From contig CM069874.1 of assembly GCA_036172665.1 (NCBI GenBank), forward strand, positions 54,232,707 to 54,296,706: a stretch of DNA of 64,000 nucleotides, in the 5' to 3' direction. The translations under genes were made by a program, and so were the position numbers. A model generated the notes under the pieces. That model did not search any database, was not told the origin of the DNA, and was given only the letters and a program-made list of their open reading frames with translations. Of the stretch, positions 20,435 to 31,976 are shown in pieces. How positions within the stretch are numbered: the stretch's first letter is position 1; every line of letters starts with the position of its first letter. This DNA is from Prosopocoilus inquinatus (Eukaryota; Arthropoda; Insecta; Coleoptera; Lucanidae).

Positions 20435-21208
20435 TTCAGCGTTTTCAGAAGAAGACATTGAAGCCAAATTAAATTAAGGAAATTATTGGAAAGAAGGTGA
20501 TTCATTGAGGATGATCTTTTATGTGAGTTTAAGTTTCAAAATCGAAGTTATTTCCGGAAAGTGAAACAAAATTAAATCTTCTTGAAGTTTAGTTTGTGCA
20601 GCATTAAATTAAGCATGAATCTATAAGTTTACTGTGAGTACCAAATAAATTAATTCCAACTTAATCGAAAACGACTTTTTTAATGTTTTCGAGAAATGAC
20701 ACAAAATTAGTTACGCCTAAACAATTTTCAATTCGCCAAATGGGTAGAATCCACTACAAAGATTCTGAAGGCTAATCGCGTACGTGAAAATTGCTTATAC
20801 ATATTTTTAAACAAGAGCAGCAGGTGACGCACTTGATGGTTATGGTTCAATGAAAACCAAACGCGCTCACTCAGAACGTTTTCCACTGATTTTCATTGAA
20901 AATTCGAGCGCTTTAAAAATAATTCTCGCGTCTTTGATGTGTGTTTTTTTCCCGTAAATTGGCTACGTGCGCGTTAAATGTTTTACGTGGGCAATGTAAA
21001 ATAATTCGGGAAGTTTACCGCTGTTCAGATAACAAAGTGTATATGATATCGTCGTAAGAAGCTTAACATTTTATTTTATTTCTAAAAGCTCTCTCCATAT
21101 TACTTTATAATAAAAAAAATATATTCTTTTAATATTTGCTGTGAATTGATGTCTTGCTATAAATGAAATTTCAACCGTCGCGTCGCATTAAATAGATTAA
21201 GAAAAAAA
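20435..21208. other. apparently unique AT-rich sequence
   Basis: No open frame above ~60 codons, RNA gene or match to other parts of the window was seen. Confidence 0.5.
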
Positions 21209-22562
21209 TACAGCGTGCCTCTAAACCTATGTCATTAATTGAAACCACAAATAGTGGTCAAGAAAAGAAGCGACATTTGTTATACAACTATTGGTCAGAT
21301 AGCAATAATAACGCAGATAAAAATTATTTTACTTTTTCATAGAAATTGTTTGAGGGTCGCTGAAATGTAGCTTAAATGCTCCGGCTGATATTGGTTTTCA
21401 ACTATTCTTCGACGTTCGGGGCCATAAAAAGTTATAAAAACGCAGACCATGACCTAATGCACAGATATTGTACTTAAGGCAGGTCAAGTATCAGGTTTTT
21501 TTGTTAATTTTAAAAGCAGATAGACTTTGTCACTATGTAAGTTCTTAACAGTTTAAAATTTTCTGTGCGTGTTACATTAATTGGTGATTAGTTTTGTGCT
21601 AATCCGTACTTTAACAGTTAAATTAAAAAAAATCAATCTAAAGACGATCGAAAAAGTGGAAATTTCTACACCATATTAATATGTAAATTGCCAATAATCA
21701 ACTTGCAATGTTGATTACTAAGTTTATTGTATTTGTACAGCAAAAATAAATTTGTTTCTTTATTAAAACTTTGAATAAACAACGAAATAAACTACTGCAC
21801 TAGGTGAGAGCTGTTATGTTTTTTTGGTTTAAACCGACGCAGAAATTCAGGTTCAATATTATCCTTATAAAAACATGTGGTTTATATTGGAATGTAAACA
21901 ATAAATAAAATAGTTCGATTGAGAACTAGCGAAGTTATTTAATCATTTATTTTGAACACGTAGATTATTGTGTGTACAGGCAACCTAATTTATTTAAATT
22001 TTTCATTGTATTGTACAACTCTTGCTTTCCGTTTTTATAATGGGAATAGTTTCTGCTCTTGCAATACTTATTCTGCAGCAATTAGTGTAATTAAAAAAGA
22101 AATTCACGCATTTTCAACGCAGTTACAAAACTAACATACGGAGATGTTTAATAACTTCAGCAAAAATCTAACGAAGATTAGGCACTCGTTTTTAACATAA
22201 TTGTTATTGTCTGTTAAAAAGAGGTGCGTAAATTAACGTCCTTACTTATCGCATGTTGAAAATACAAATAAGCATGCCGATGTCCGCAAGTCGGATTCAT
22301 ATTCGTATACAATAAGACCTTAACCGAGTTCTTCTAAACGTAAATAAAAAGTTTTATTGCGATTTATTGCTTTTATCTCGGGATAAATTGCTGAAACAAG
22401 TCTTAAACCTAGCAGAGGTTTCAAAGCAAAGGAATTGCGCTCGCTTGTGATAGGTCAGTTTTCCATTTTTGGGCAAGAAATTTCAGATTTGGAGAATCAA
22501 TCGCTTATGTAACGAGGAAGTTACAGTTTCATTTAAAAACAGAGGTTTTAAGACACCCTGTA
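21209..22562 (+). mobile_element. family C non-autonomous element, copy 1
   Basis: Starts TACAGCGTGCCTCTAAACC and ends GGTTTTAAGACACCCTGTA; the terminal inverted repeat is ~20 bp. An inverted second copy is at 44876-46170 with the same internal landmarks (CAACTATTGGTCAGATAGC, CAGATATTGTACTTAAGGC, GTTTTATTGCGATTTATTGC). About 1.35 kb, non-coding. Confidence 0.8.
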
Positions 22563-22719
22563 TACTATGCAATCACATTTAATTTGATTTTACACATAGT
22601 AACATTATAAACGAATAAAAATAAAGCAAATCAGTAAGTAACCGATCAAACAGCGAGAAGAAAGCAGTCTAAGAAGAAAACCTAAAAGACCTGTTGTCCT
22701 TTTTAATATTATTATTATA

Positions 22720-23640
22720 TTAAGTATATTGTTTATTGTCTCGTTCCACGTTTTTTTTCGGTCTACCTCTGGGTCTTTTATTTGCTGTCCTTGTTTTCCA
22801 TACTTTCCTTGTCTGTATGCAATTATTTAATCTTTGAACGTGACCCCACAGTCCTAGTTGTTTCTCCTCTATTTTTTCCAGTACTGGTTTAATCTTCAGC
22901 ACCTCCGTTATTTCCTGGTTCATTATTCGGTCTTTTCTTGTTACTCCTATCACTGCTCTTAGGCATATCATTTCAGTTACTTGTATTTTTTTCTTCATTC
23001 TATTGCTTAAAACCCATGTTTCACTTCCGAATAGCAAAATGGACAAGAAAATAGTTTTGTATATTATCATTTTTCATTGCTAATTTAAAATTAAAGGATA
23101 ACTACCAACAGAGATGGGTGACTACAAATAACTTGTTTTATCTCATTGAATTTAAACGCTTACGTGCTCTATGTAAAAAAATATTGTTAATGGTTTTGTT
23201 GATTTCTTTTCGTTGTGGTTCTGTGATTGAGCGCAATCCGTTCTCCACGATTCTTTCATGCGAAATTCCTCTATGGTTACTGCATTCCTTCTTATCACCT
23301 TTTCTGTGAATTGGCAGGATGACACCAGTTTCCCAATCAGTTGGTATTTTGCTTTCTTGCCAAGCTTTATTGCAAATGTTGTGTAATACCTCCATTCCTT
23401 TCACTCCCATGCGTTTGATCATCTCTGGTGTTATATCATCGTGACCTAGTGCATTCCCTGTTCGTATTTCTTTGACTGCCTTTTCGACTTCAGCAAATGT
23501 AAGGTCTTCCGTTTCAGTGCTATTTGGGTACGTCTGTTCCTGCGTTTTTTCTTCAATTTTTCTTTGGTGCTTGGAATTGAGCAATTCTCCTTCCTCAGTT
23601 TATATGTTTTGGTGTTGTCCTTTTTTATTGCTACATTGTC
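22720..23640 (-). pseudogene. LINE (RTE/CR1-like) reverse-transcriptase relic
   Basis: The upstream part (23584-23230) encodes the start of an RT domain: AVKEIRTGNALGHDDITPEM and WETGVILPIHRKGDKKECSN. The catalytic centre is deleted, since the frame jumps to ERIVENGLRSITEPQR. The downstream part (23070-22720) is the C-terminal region with FGSETWVLSNRMKKKIQ, GLWGHVQRLN and KRPRGRPKK, typical of endonuclease/RT LINE ORF2 tails. At least one frame change lies near 23100. Clearly a dead, internally deleted copy. Clade is uncertain. Confidence 0.75.
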
Positions 23641-23755
23641 TTTGCAACCTATTTAATTTTGAATATCCCTAATTTTCTTTACCTTTGCTACAAAGAGGTA
23701 GCAAATGCGTACATTGCTCAACTTATTTTACAACCGTCGTCAGCAAATTAACTTA

Positions 23756-24183
23756 ATGGCCGAACATCCTAAATATAAAATAGCCATTCGGAATGCTAAC
23801 GGGCTTCAGCAACATGCCCGTGAACTTAAAACATTGATATAACGATGATTTCAGAGATGCATTTCACTGAAGATTCCAAAATATAAATTATATTACTGCC
23901 ATAATCACACGAGAGAGCATTAAAAAAGTGTTACCGCCAATCAAACAGAAAATAGTCGAAAAAAACAATTGTTGAAGCAGTGGTAATAAGCAAGAACAGC
24001 AGAAAATAATAGAACGAAGATAGTTGATCCAGGAAGAACAAAACCAACGCATACAAGAGTACCTGGAGAGTCTAACTTCAACTCAAGCCACAGAATATTC
24101 ACTCCGGAATGTAGCAAGGAAATATAAAAAGCCTCCGCAACACAATCCTCCCATTAAACAACAAAACAAAGAACAAACATCAA
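23756..24183 (+). pseudogene. Jockey-type LINE ORF2 relic with internal deletion
   Basis: From 23756 the frame starts MAEHPKYKIAIRNANGLQQH, the opening of a Jockey-type endonuclease (IxxWNANGLxxH). Stops follow by 23840, with SEMHFTEDSK in the next frame. After unmatched sequence, 24019-24180 encodes NQRIQEYLESLTSTQATEYS, the conserved stretch just before the RT domain. Roughly the whole EN catalytic core is missing between them. It lies opposite to the LINE at 22720-23640 and is a different family. Confidence 0.7.
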
Positions 24184-24254
24184 ACGATTGTTTTTGTTTT
24201 TGTTTGTCCACTGCTAATGGCATTCCATTCTGCCTATTTTACGAACTTGAGCTT

Positions 24255-24283
24255 GACAATGTCTAACGACGAAACCGTGGTCG
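24255..24283 (+). ncRNA. degenerate hammerhead-like motif
   Basis: TTGACAA, extra T, stem GTC-TAAC-GAC, GAAA, then C-CGTG-G-T-C. The tail fits a 2-bp stem III with a tetraloop and a GUC cleavage triplet, but two core bases (C3 and G8) are changed. A terminus remnant of another Penelope-like family is possible. Confidence 0.3.
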
Positions 24284-24299
24284 TTGCTATTTTTTTGTA

Positions 24300-24817
24300 A
24301 TAAACATTTTTAGTGAGACTTCGCTTTCTCTTATCTAAATTCTAACCTACAAGAAAAGCACGGAGCTTTCAATTAATTAAACAACTATTTTTAATCAGGT
24401 AGTTAACAGCACTGTTTGTCTCTTTCGTTTAGATTCGTTTTTAACTGAGATATTTTAATTTGGAGCAGATTTTATTGGAGCAATCTTTAATTGGGGCTAC
24501 TTGCATTGGAATTCTAATTCAAGCTCATTTTAATTAGAGTTCTATTAGATTCACTTCGGTCGAATTAATCATTCCTTCGGTTTCTTCGTACCTGGTGCGT
24601 CAAGGGGCGTGGTTGATCTTCCACACTGTCGAAGCTGAAAGCAAGCTGGGGGCGCACATAGAACTCACTGAGCTGCACCTAACCTGTAAAGTATTTTTTT
24701 TTGCTTTAGCTGTCTATTTCATTGCGGACAGTATGGGCACGACGACGCAGTGCACCATTTGAAGAAGAATAATAAGAGAGTTATGCCTGTTTGCACAGCT
24801 TTCACTTAGAACTTTAA
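24300..24817. other. unassigned sequence
   Basis: Nothing coding is visible. The stretch 24440-24560 is an irregular series of ATTGGAGC/AATTAGAGT-like words (low-complexity duplication). It ends with TAA (24815-24817), the target site of the Harbinger element. Confidence 0.45.
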
Positions 24818-26140
24818 TGGCCGGTTTTACAAAGCTTCGTTAAATATTTAAGTTCCAATTAACTCTGTAACGAATGATTAAATAGGAAAACAACTGCATT
24901 TAACGATGATTAAATTAACGATGATTACTAAACGGCTCGCTCTATAATCGGTCGTCAAATAGTCTTAATGCTCCGTTAAATGTTTCACAAAGCTCGATTA
25001 AGAGATAACGCTTCGTTTACGTCTGTCTAATCAGGCGTTAGATTAATCGATAGAATTCCAGCGATTAAAAAGTAACGAGTGAATTTTCCATAGTTTTTAT
25101 GAAGCTTTCTTGATACAAAATTTCCACACATATATCTAAAAAATAATTATAATTTTATTTAAAAATGTATCGTACCTCAAATATGAAAAATAATGACATT
25201 TCTATACTTTTTACTCGCTTGGTTAATTAATTAATTTTTACGACACTATTTCGGAAATTATTTTCAACAACAAACAATTCAAAATTATTTCAAAATGCCT
25301 GCAACCTCACTTTCTTCTCTGACAATAAAGAAATGCCTCCTTAAGGTAGGATTCATTTTATAAGAGACATAAATAATCCTTTTAATGATTTGGATGATAA
25401 TGAATTGAACGTTTCGCTTTTCCAAAGGAGTTATGGAACTCTTTGGTCCCACACTAGAACCTGCAACAAGCAAAAATAAATTTATTTTATGGTATAAATC
25501 AGTTGATGATAAACTTACGTTATTATCCACTCAAATATTTCAACAGCTGATTCCTGATACTTTCAGAAACCATCGATACGTAGAATAATTCATCGTGTCA
25601 CTGATCTTATTGCAAGGCAAAGCAAACAGTTAATTAAATTACCAATAGAAGAAGCTCCACAAGTTAATATTAGGCTTTTCTCATGTCATTGGGACCACAG
25701 ATTGTACCCCATGTTAAAATTATTTCACCTGGTGGTAATCCCGCTGAGCTAAAACACAACAGAAAATGTGTCTTTTCCATATACATATGTTCAAGTAATT
25801 CAACTGCACTAAAGTTTCCTTCCTCCCTTTCTTTTTTCCTTTTTCATTTTTAAAAATCATTAACCGCACTAATGCGAATAATTTAAGATGTATTTATTTA
25901 TTTTGAGTCTCTAACCTCACAGTACCTGACTGCAGGCCTGACGCCAAGCCGGACAGATTACTTTAAAGCGGTGTAAAAGTGGCAATTTTTCGATGTTGCC
26001 AAACGTAAACTCCAATTAGTAATCAGAGATTAACGCAACAGTTTTTTGTTTTGTGAAACAGCATCAAATTTTTAACACTGATTAAACTTAACGGTTGATT
26101 AGTTAATCAACGCTTTAACAGAGCTTTGTGAAACCGGCCA
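24818..26140 (+). mobile_element. PIF/Harbinger-type element, copy 1 (complete ends)
   Basis: Left end TGGCCGGTTTTACAAAGC, right end GCTTTGTGAAACCGGCCA, flanked on both sides by TAA (24815-24817, 26141-26143). A 3-bp TAA/TTA duplication and GGCC-type ends are typical of PIF/Harbinger. The ends also repeat GTTAA/TTAAC words internally (CACAAAGCTCGATTAAG at 24989; TGATTAGTTAATCAACGC at 26095). It encodes a transposase N-terminal relic and no nuclease domain. A second, end-damaged copy is at 58507-59695. Confidence 0.82.
25295..25690 (+). pseudogene. Harbinger transposase N-terminal relic
   Basis: Starts MPATSLSSLTIKKCLLK, then in another frame FRFSKGVMELFGPTLEPATS and IFQQLIPDTFRNH, then after a further shift IIHRVTDLIARQSKQLIKLP. 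The FQQLxxDxF...SRIIHRVTDLIA order is the helix-turn-helix N-terminal region of HARBI1-like transposases. There are several stops and frame changes, and the DDE nuclease domain is missing. The 58.9-kb copy shows the same decay pattern, so both come from a non-autonomous lineage. Confidence 0.7.
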
Positions 26141-27242
26141 TAAGTTTCACTTAAACGGTGATCCTTTTTCAGTAACAGTCACTTAACCACTTAAGTAGAA
26201 TTAAAAATTTCAAGTAAAAGTGATGCAAACGAGCATTAATTACGTTATTTAACAACTGTCTATACCATTTTTGAAGATCATTCGCAAGTATATGTAATTA
26301 CCACATGCCCAAATAAATTTTTGATAAAAATAGGCCACAGAAGACAAAATTTGTGCAATGAATATCGGAGCAGCCTGTACATTTCCTTGAACATTTTAGT
26401 GGCGGTCGCATTATAGACTTCATCAGATAGGTAATTTCTTTTGTTCTTATTACAATTAAGATGTGCAAGATATAAATTTCTTTAGTTAGAATTCGAAGCG
26501 ATTTGTTCTCGTTATGAACTCTACAAGTCGTAATAACAAAGGCGTAAAACAAACCTATACCATAATTATAATTCCTAATGGCGGTGTTGATTACTTTGGG
26601 GTTTCGCGCTTAATTGTAGGTACGTGTTTATTGCTTAATTTAATTATCAAGTGTATAGCTTAATTTGCGGCAGTGCATCGTTAGTAACCGTTGTGTTCAA
26701 GAATGCAATATTCTCAGACGCTCGCAATCATAAAATTCATCTGCAAATTTTTGCTCAGTGATAACCTTGATGAATGTAGTAATTATAAGAAAAAAATCAG
26801 TTCGATTTTAAAAAGGCCCGACAGCCGTGAAATTACAAAATAAGTAACGTTAAATATGACGAGGTAATCACCTATGTTGGGTAATAATAAGAATTAAAAC
26901 TCGTTGGTTGTAATTAACGAATAAATTTGTTTCAATATTACTCTTTGCGACAGAAAAACATTCTTGAATAAACTCATTATATTTAAAAACCGACCTTGCC
27001 ATGAACTAGAGACCTGTACTATAGATCCTCTAGTTAGAGTCTGCCAGAATCAGCTATCTTTTAGCGAAAAACTCCTAACCTTGCTTACTCTTTTAAAATC
27101 AAATTTCAGCGGGAAACGTTCAGTCAAGCAATTTTATGTAAAATATCAAACTCATATTTCAAAAAAAAAAGTATCTACATGCGATATACGACTTAAAATA
27201 TTAAAACGTTGTATTTAAAATGTTTTGATATGTCTGATAATT
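26141..27242. other. apparently unique AT-rich sequence
   Basis: Two short frames (26298-26552 minus, 26964-27218 plus) lack domains and codon structure. No repeat match was seen. Possibly ordinary intergenic DNA. Confidence 0.45.
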
Positions 27243-27783
27243 AAGAGTCAGACATTCCTAGGATATCTGGTAAAAACCAGTATAAAGATAAACAAAGCAG
27301 CGGCGTAGATTTCAACGTCGCCGCTGAACGGCTTTTATGTCCGAGGCACCCTCACCCTCGCGGTCATTGCATCAGAAGCAACCGTTTCATGTAAATTACG
27401 TGTGCAACATATTTGCCTTTATAGTTTCTTTCAAATTAATAATTATGAAAACATTATAATTTTTTAATGTAACTTTTAAAAAGACTGGCATAATACATTT
27501 AATTCATATCAATTATAGCACCGTCACTGCAAAAAGAATGCGAGTTCATTTCGGAATGAATCGGTTATGTAAATAAGTTTTTATATCCAGTCGACCAGAA
27601 CTGTCGCGGTTACTGCGTGCCGCATAGACTTCTTGGGCTTCGACTGGTTGATTGTTTTGTTTTTACAGGGCAGACGTGTTAAAGATTACAATGTTTTTCG
27701 ACTATGATCGCTTCAGCATATTAAAAGTTCCTCGTATATTTAACGAAACCTTCCGCCTAAAATGCGCCTAGGCCTGCTGATAA
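27243..27783 (+). repeat. family X dispersed repeat, copy 1
   Basis: About 540 bp, from CAGACATTCCTAGGATATC to AATGCGCCTAGGCCTG, also present at 51927-52460 (same orientation), 55530-56060 (inverted) and in part at 51162-51286. A strong hairpin (CAGCGGCGTAGATTTCAACGTCGCCGCTG region, 27298-27327) and a GGATATAAAAACTTG-like TATA box on the minus strand near 27580 are conserved. Superfamily unknown. Confidence 0.75.
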
Positions 27784-28545
27784 TAAAGTGTGCAGGTACC
27801 GTTCAAAATGAAACAAAAAACATTGTATGCACTATGATGCTCAACAAAAACGATACCCCTGCAAGCAAACTGCACCCTTAGGAACATTGGGCAGAGCCAA
27901 CTCGGACATTAAAATTGTTACACGAATCTGGTCCGCTGTAATTTTACTGTTTCGGTTAAAGTTTGAGACGGCAATAATATTATTGGACTACCTGCGTAAG
28001 CGTAATTATTTTGAATACGACGGGAATACTTATTGAGATTTCGACAACGGTTTGCGATTTCTGGAGGAAATCCGTGTTTAGTAAAAATAATGTTTTTCTT
28101 AAAGATAATAGCATCTTAATAAACAATTTGTTTGATTCTTCAAACAGGAAGGTGTAAATCTTAATTTTCAGTCAATTTGAAATATTATAATAAATATTTT
28201 ATTTTAAAAAAATATTGGGTACTCAAGAGAGGCTTAAGTTTCTTTGAAATCGTAAAACGAATTCGTCGAATTCATTTCGTGTTGGAAAATAAATTTGCTG
28301 GGAACATAACAGGTATAGCAATGAGAGAGAGCATATGGAAACTTAGTGCACGTGTGAGTGAGACAGATAGAGAACCAAACGCTCCGAACGGATTAACTAA
28401 ATCGCCTTAAATATTCATTCTATTCTAATTTGTAGGAAAAAAAAATATTTCTTTCCTTACACACTGAAAACAGATAATTGCCACATAAACAAATGTTATT
28501 ACAGGCAACTAATAATTTGTTGCATGCTTTTAGGGTGTAGATATA
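27784..28545. other. unassigned sequence
   Basis: Short plus-strand frames at 27827-28036 and 28177-28410 have no recognisable domain. No repeat match within the window. It ends at the right end of family A copy 4. Confidence 0.45.
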
Positions 28546-29852
28546 CAGGGTGTTCTTTTACTGTGTGCAAATATTTAAACCTCTAATACATCACCATAAA
28601 TGGCAACGATTAAACTTATGTGCCCTTAACACTTCACCAAACTGTTTGAGGACTGCTGGCATAGCTAACGACTGGTTGGTACGCCGCCTTGCCTGTGTCA
28701 CTTTAATATAGGTCAGTGTTTTACGATGTCGTAAACGAACAGTTGTTTCATTCGTATGACGCCTATTAATAGATCGTAACAGTCGAAACATTTTAAACGC
28801 GCTCACAAAAGCGCATGGATTAATTAAAACACGTGCCACTTCGCTCTAAGTAAATACAATTTCAGGTATTTTCAAATTATAAACCGACGATTGAATTACT
28901 GTGCAAAAAATGCGGATGAGTTAAATAAAGACATCATCGTCATTCATCGTTTTATTTCCGGATATTTACCTTCACAAGTAATAAATTGTCTTTCCATTTC
29001 GATTTAAATAGATTAAGATTTCTTTAGTTTTAACAAAGAAACTTTAAAATAAGGTAGTAATTTATCTACTGTTTGTACAGTTTAAAATCGGCCGCATTAC
29101 GTAATCACACTAGGGAGAATAAAATGGCTGTTAAAACTGATATGTGTTCACTACCAATATGACTGACATTAAATTTACAATTTCTATTAATTCAATTATG
29201 AAATTCGGCCAAGTAAAGCATTTTTAACACGCCTGCGTTGCAAATTCCAAAATTTACAAATCGATTAGTATGTTAAAGTATTCTCGCATGCATTCGATAA
29301 AGTCGCAGTTTTGTATTTCTTTTGATGCTTTTTATTACGTCAATTTTTTGTGTTTTTACAACGGCGGCTGCTGTAACGCGTTTAAGGTGGGCAGTATTAC
29401 ATTAGCGTTCTGCAGATACGAAAAATTTGACAAACAAAGAAAGATTTTTGATTCGTAAAAACACATATTCAGATCGTAATGACATTTACAAATAACGAAA
29501 AAACAGATATGTTACTTTTGTACTGGGAAGTTCGCGATAACGCACATAGGGCCCGGGAATTGTAATAAAACGATGTTAGTGATTTTTATTACGAAACGCT
29601 GGAGAATGAGTTTGAAAGTGTGACTGTTTTTATGATCGGCGCTATGTGTGTGGGCACACCCACTGACTACAGAGGAAGGCGTCAATGACCTTGCTAAATG
29701 TTTGTCGCACATCTCAGCAGTTTCAAACAAGTGGAACCTCCGATTTTTTTTTTGCTATTATGAATCGGTAGTCCGAAAATACGCGCAGAAGGTAGCATTT
29801 CACTTACTTATACTGAGGTTTTTTATCTGCACACAGTAGAGAACACCCTTTG
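28546..29852 (-). mobile_element. family A element, copy 4 (long subfamily, inverted)
   Basis: Starts CAGGGTGTTCTTTTACTGTG and ends CACAGTAGAGAACACCCTTTG; both ends are the CTGTGTGCAAATA-type terminal repeat. It shares GATGACGATG-rich and AATTATAATCGTCGG-like interior landmarks with copy 5, and is longer (~1.3 kb) than copies 1-3. Non-coding. Confidence 0.72.
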
Positions 29853-31976
29853 TATTGACTGCCAATTATCTGATTTACTATTTATTTAATTGATATGCAT
29901 TTTTTTAATTTTTAACACTGGATTAAATAAATTTCTTATTGCAAAATGTGCAATAATTTGTGATGTTAGAGATCAAGGGAAACGTGTTTCCGAGAAAAAC
30001 GAAACAATTTATTAAGGGCAATTTAACAAAAAAAAAACATATATATTTTTTTGTGTCAACTTTTTTTTATTTAGATATTCGTTGTAATAAATTCAATTCA
30101 ATCTTTTATAAAACATGAAAATCACACAATTGTTTACCATTTCGTTATTAGTCGCTTCACTAGAGTGAAGAAAATTAATAAGTTGACAACGTTGTTAATT
30201 TTTCATTGTTGACAAAGCTATCAATCTACGCGGTAATAAAAGTTGAATGATACAATTTTCAAAATGTTAGAAAACTGAAAAGAATTTGTTGTACAAATTC
30301 ATTAGACAAGAATCTACTGCAATCATTGCATGTGTGACATGTTTTTTCATCAGCAAATCATTGAATCATTTTCAATGTGATATACGATATGATATAATCG
30401 GATCAAAATGTAATCTTAATTATTCAAAGTTCCTTTGCTCTAAAGCATTTCGTTTTTCAAAGAAACAAGAACTTGTTCGCTCATTTCAGAGATATCTGGT
30501 ATAGTATTATAAACGAAGTCACTTATTTCATGCACGTGTATGCATTCGTTTCTCTATACATGATATTTTCTAATTTTTATGCAATTTTCAATATTAATTT
30601 TCAAAATATATATGTGCTTTTTTAAGCGCTAATTTTGTTCTTTTCTATTTTTAAAAATGACGAATTCATGATTCAAAGAAAATCGGATGTGAGCGCTAAC
30701 TTTACTGCCACTAAAAACGTGTAAGCAAATCTACCAATTTCGTTTTCGCATGAAATAAGCTTTCAGTTTATTAAACTCAAAATACACAAGTTGCAAAATA
30801 ATGATCTAGTAAAGCACAAAACAAAATACCTACGGAAAGCGCAGCGTTACAAAATTCAGTTATAACATTGTAACAGTAATGAGTATTCCTAAATAATCTG
30901 TGCATAATATTTCTTATTTTTCGGCGAAAATAAACACGATCGTATCCGGACGGCAGGTACCAGGCCTGACCGTAGTAGACTAGTTAGTTACTTCTCACAG
31001 CGGTTTCAAGCCTTCGTGTCTGTATATTGCCGTAAGGGTCAGCAAATTGCCGAGTCGTATCGTTTTTGGTGAGCGCCATAGTACATCTTTGCACTCCATG
31101 AAACTTAGATGTGAACTTAACGTTTTGTGCAATTTTGCAAATATATAAATGAATTAATATTTTTTACTAATGTTGTTCATAGTTTAAGTCGTATATTGCA
31201 TGCACATTTGTAGATACTTTTCTTTAAATATGAGTTTAATATTTTACATAAAGTTTATAACATGAAAGAAATAATAAAACATGAAAACTGTGGGTTCCAA
31301 TGTTTCACTCATAAGCTTCAATTTTATGTATTTTTTTCTCTTTTTCTTGAATTAAATTATAGCAAATAAAGCTATTGACTTTCTATCTGTAGACTACTAG
31401 GTAGGTCCTACACGCTCAATTGCTTTATTAATGAAACTGTAATATCCTGTTCAAATTCAGAGCGCATTTACACGTTTCTTCCTTTTAATGTTCCATCAGG
31501 TTTCTCCACCAGAATCTAGGTAAATGCATGCGAACTAGTTACGGGCATGCATGCCTGCGTGCTTTAAACGGCGGATACGTAAAAGTTTGTATAAATAATT
31601 TGCACTGGCTCAATGATTATTTACTTTAGATTTCTGAATTAATTCGGCTTGAAACTTCCAAATAATAAATTTAGTTTCTGTTTATTTTGCACTGCTACGT
31701 GCTTCGATTTATACGGTGCAATACGGTTTGCATTGACGATCATGTGTGTTAACCTTCTGAATATAATAATGCGACAGTTTTGTTTTTCTTCGTCTAAAGA
31801 ACGTCACGGACGTTCAAGGAGATGTCTGTTTTTTTTACACAATGCTATTGCATGAACGTAGGATTTGTAATAAAGTGAACCGTGTGTCGGTTTAATAAAG
31901 GTTTTGATAAACTAAGCACACACGTATTTTGAGACTTTAAAACTAATGGAAACCGACTTATGTCATAGAACACATT
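29853..31976. other. apparently unique sequence
   Basis: No confident gene. 30140-30205 carries small palindromes (TTCACTAGAGTGAA; AGTTGACAACGTTGTTAATT). 30945-31095 is noticeably GC-richer with no repeat match and could be a host regulatory or untranslated segment. Frames at 30286-30504 and 31649-31855 have no domain. Confidence 0.4.

Noticed and set aside
26964..27218. Small host protein gene
   Set aside because: No homology that I recognise, AT-driven composition, no splice or promoter context.
27298..27327. Rho-independent terminator (GC-rich hairpin)
   Set aside because: Eukaryotic repeat context, no U-run; it is a conserved part of repeat family X.
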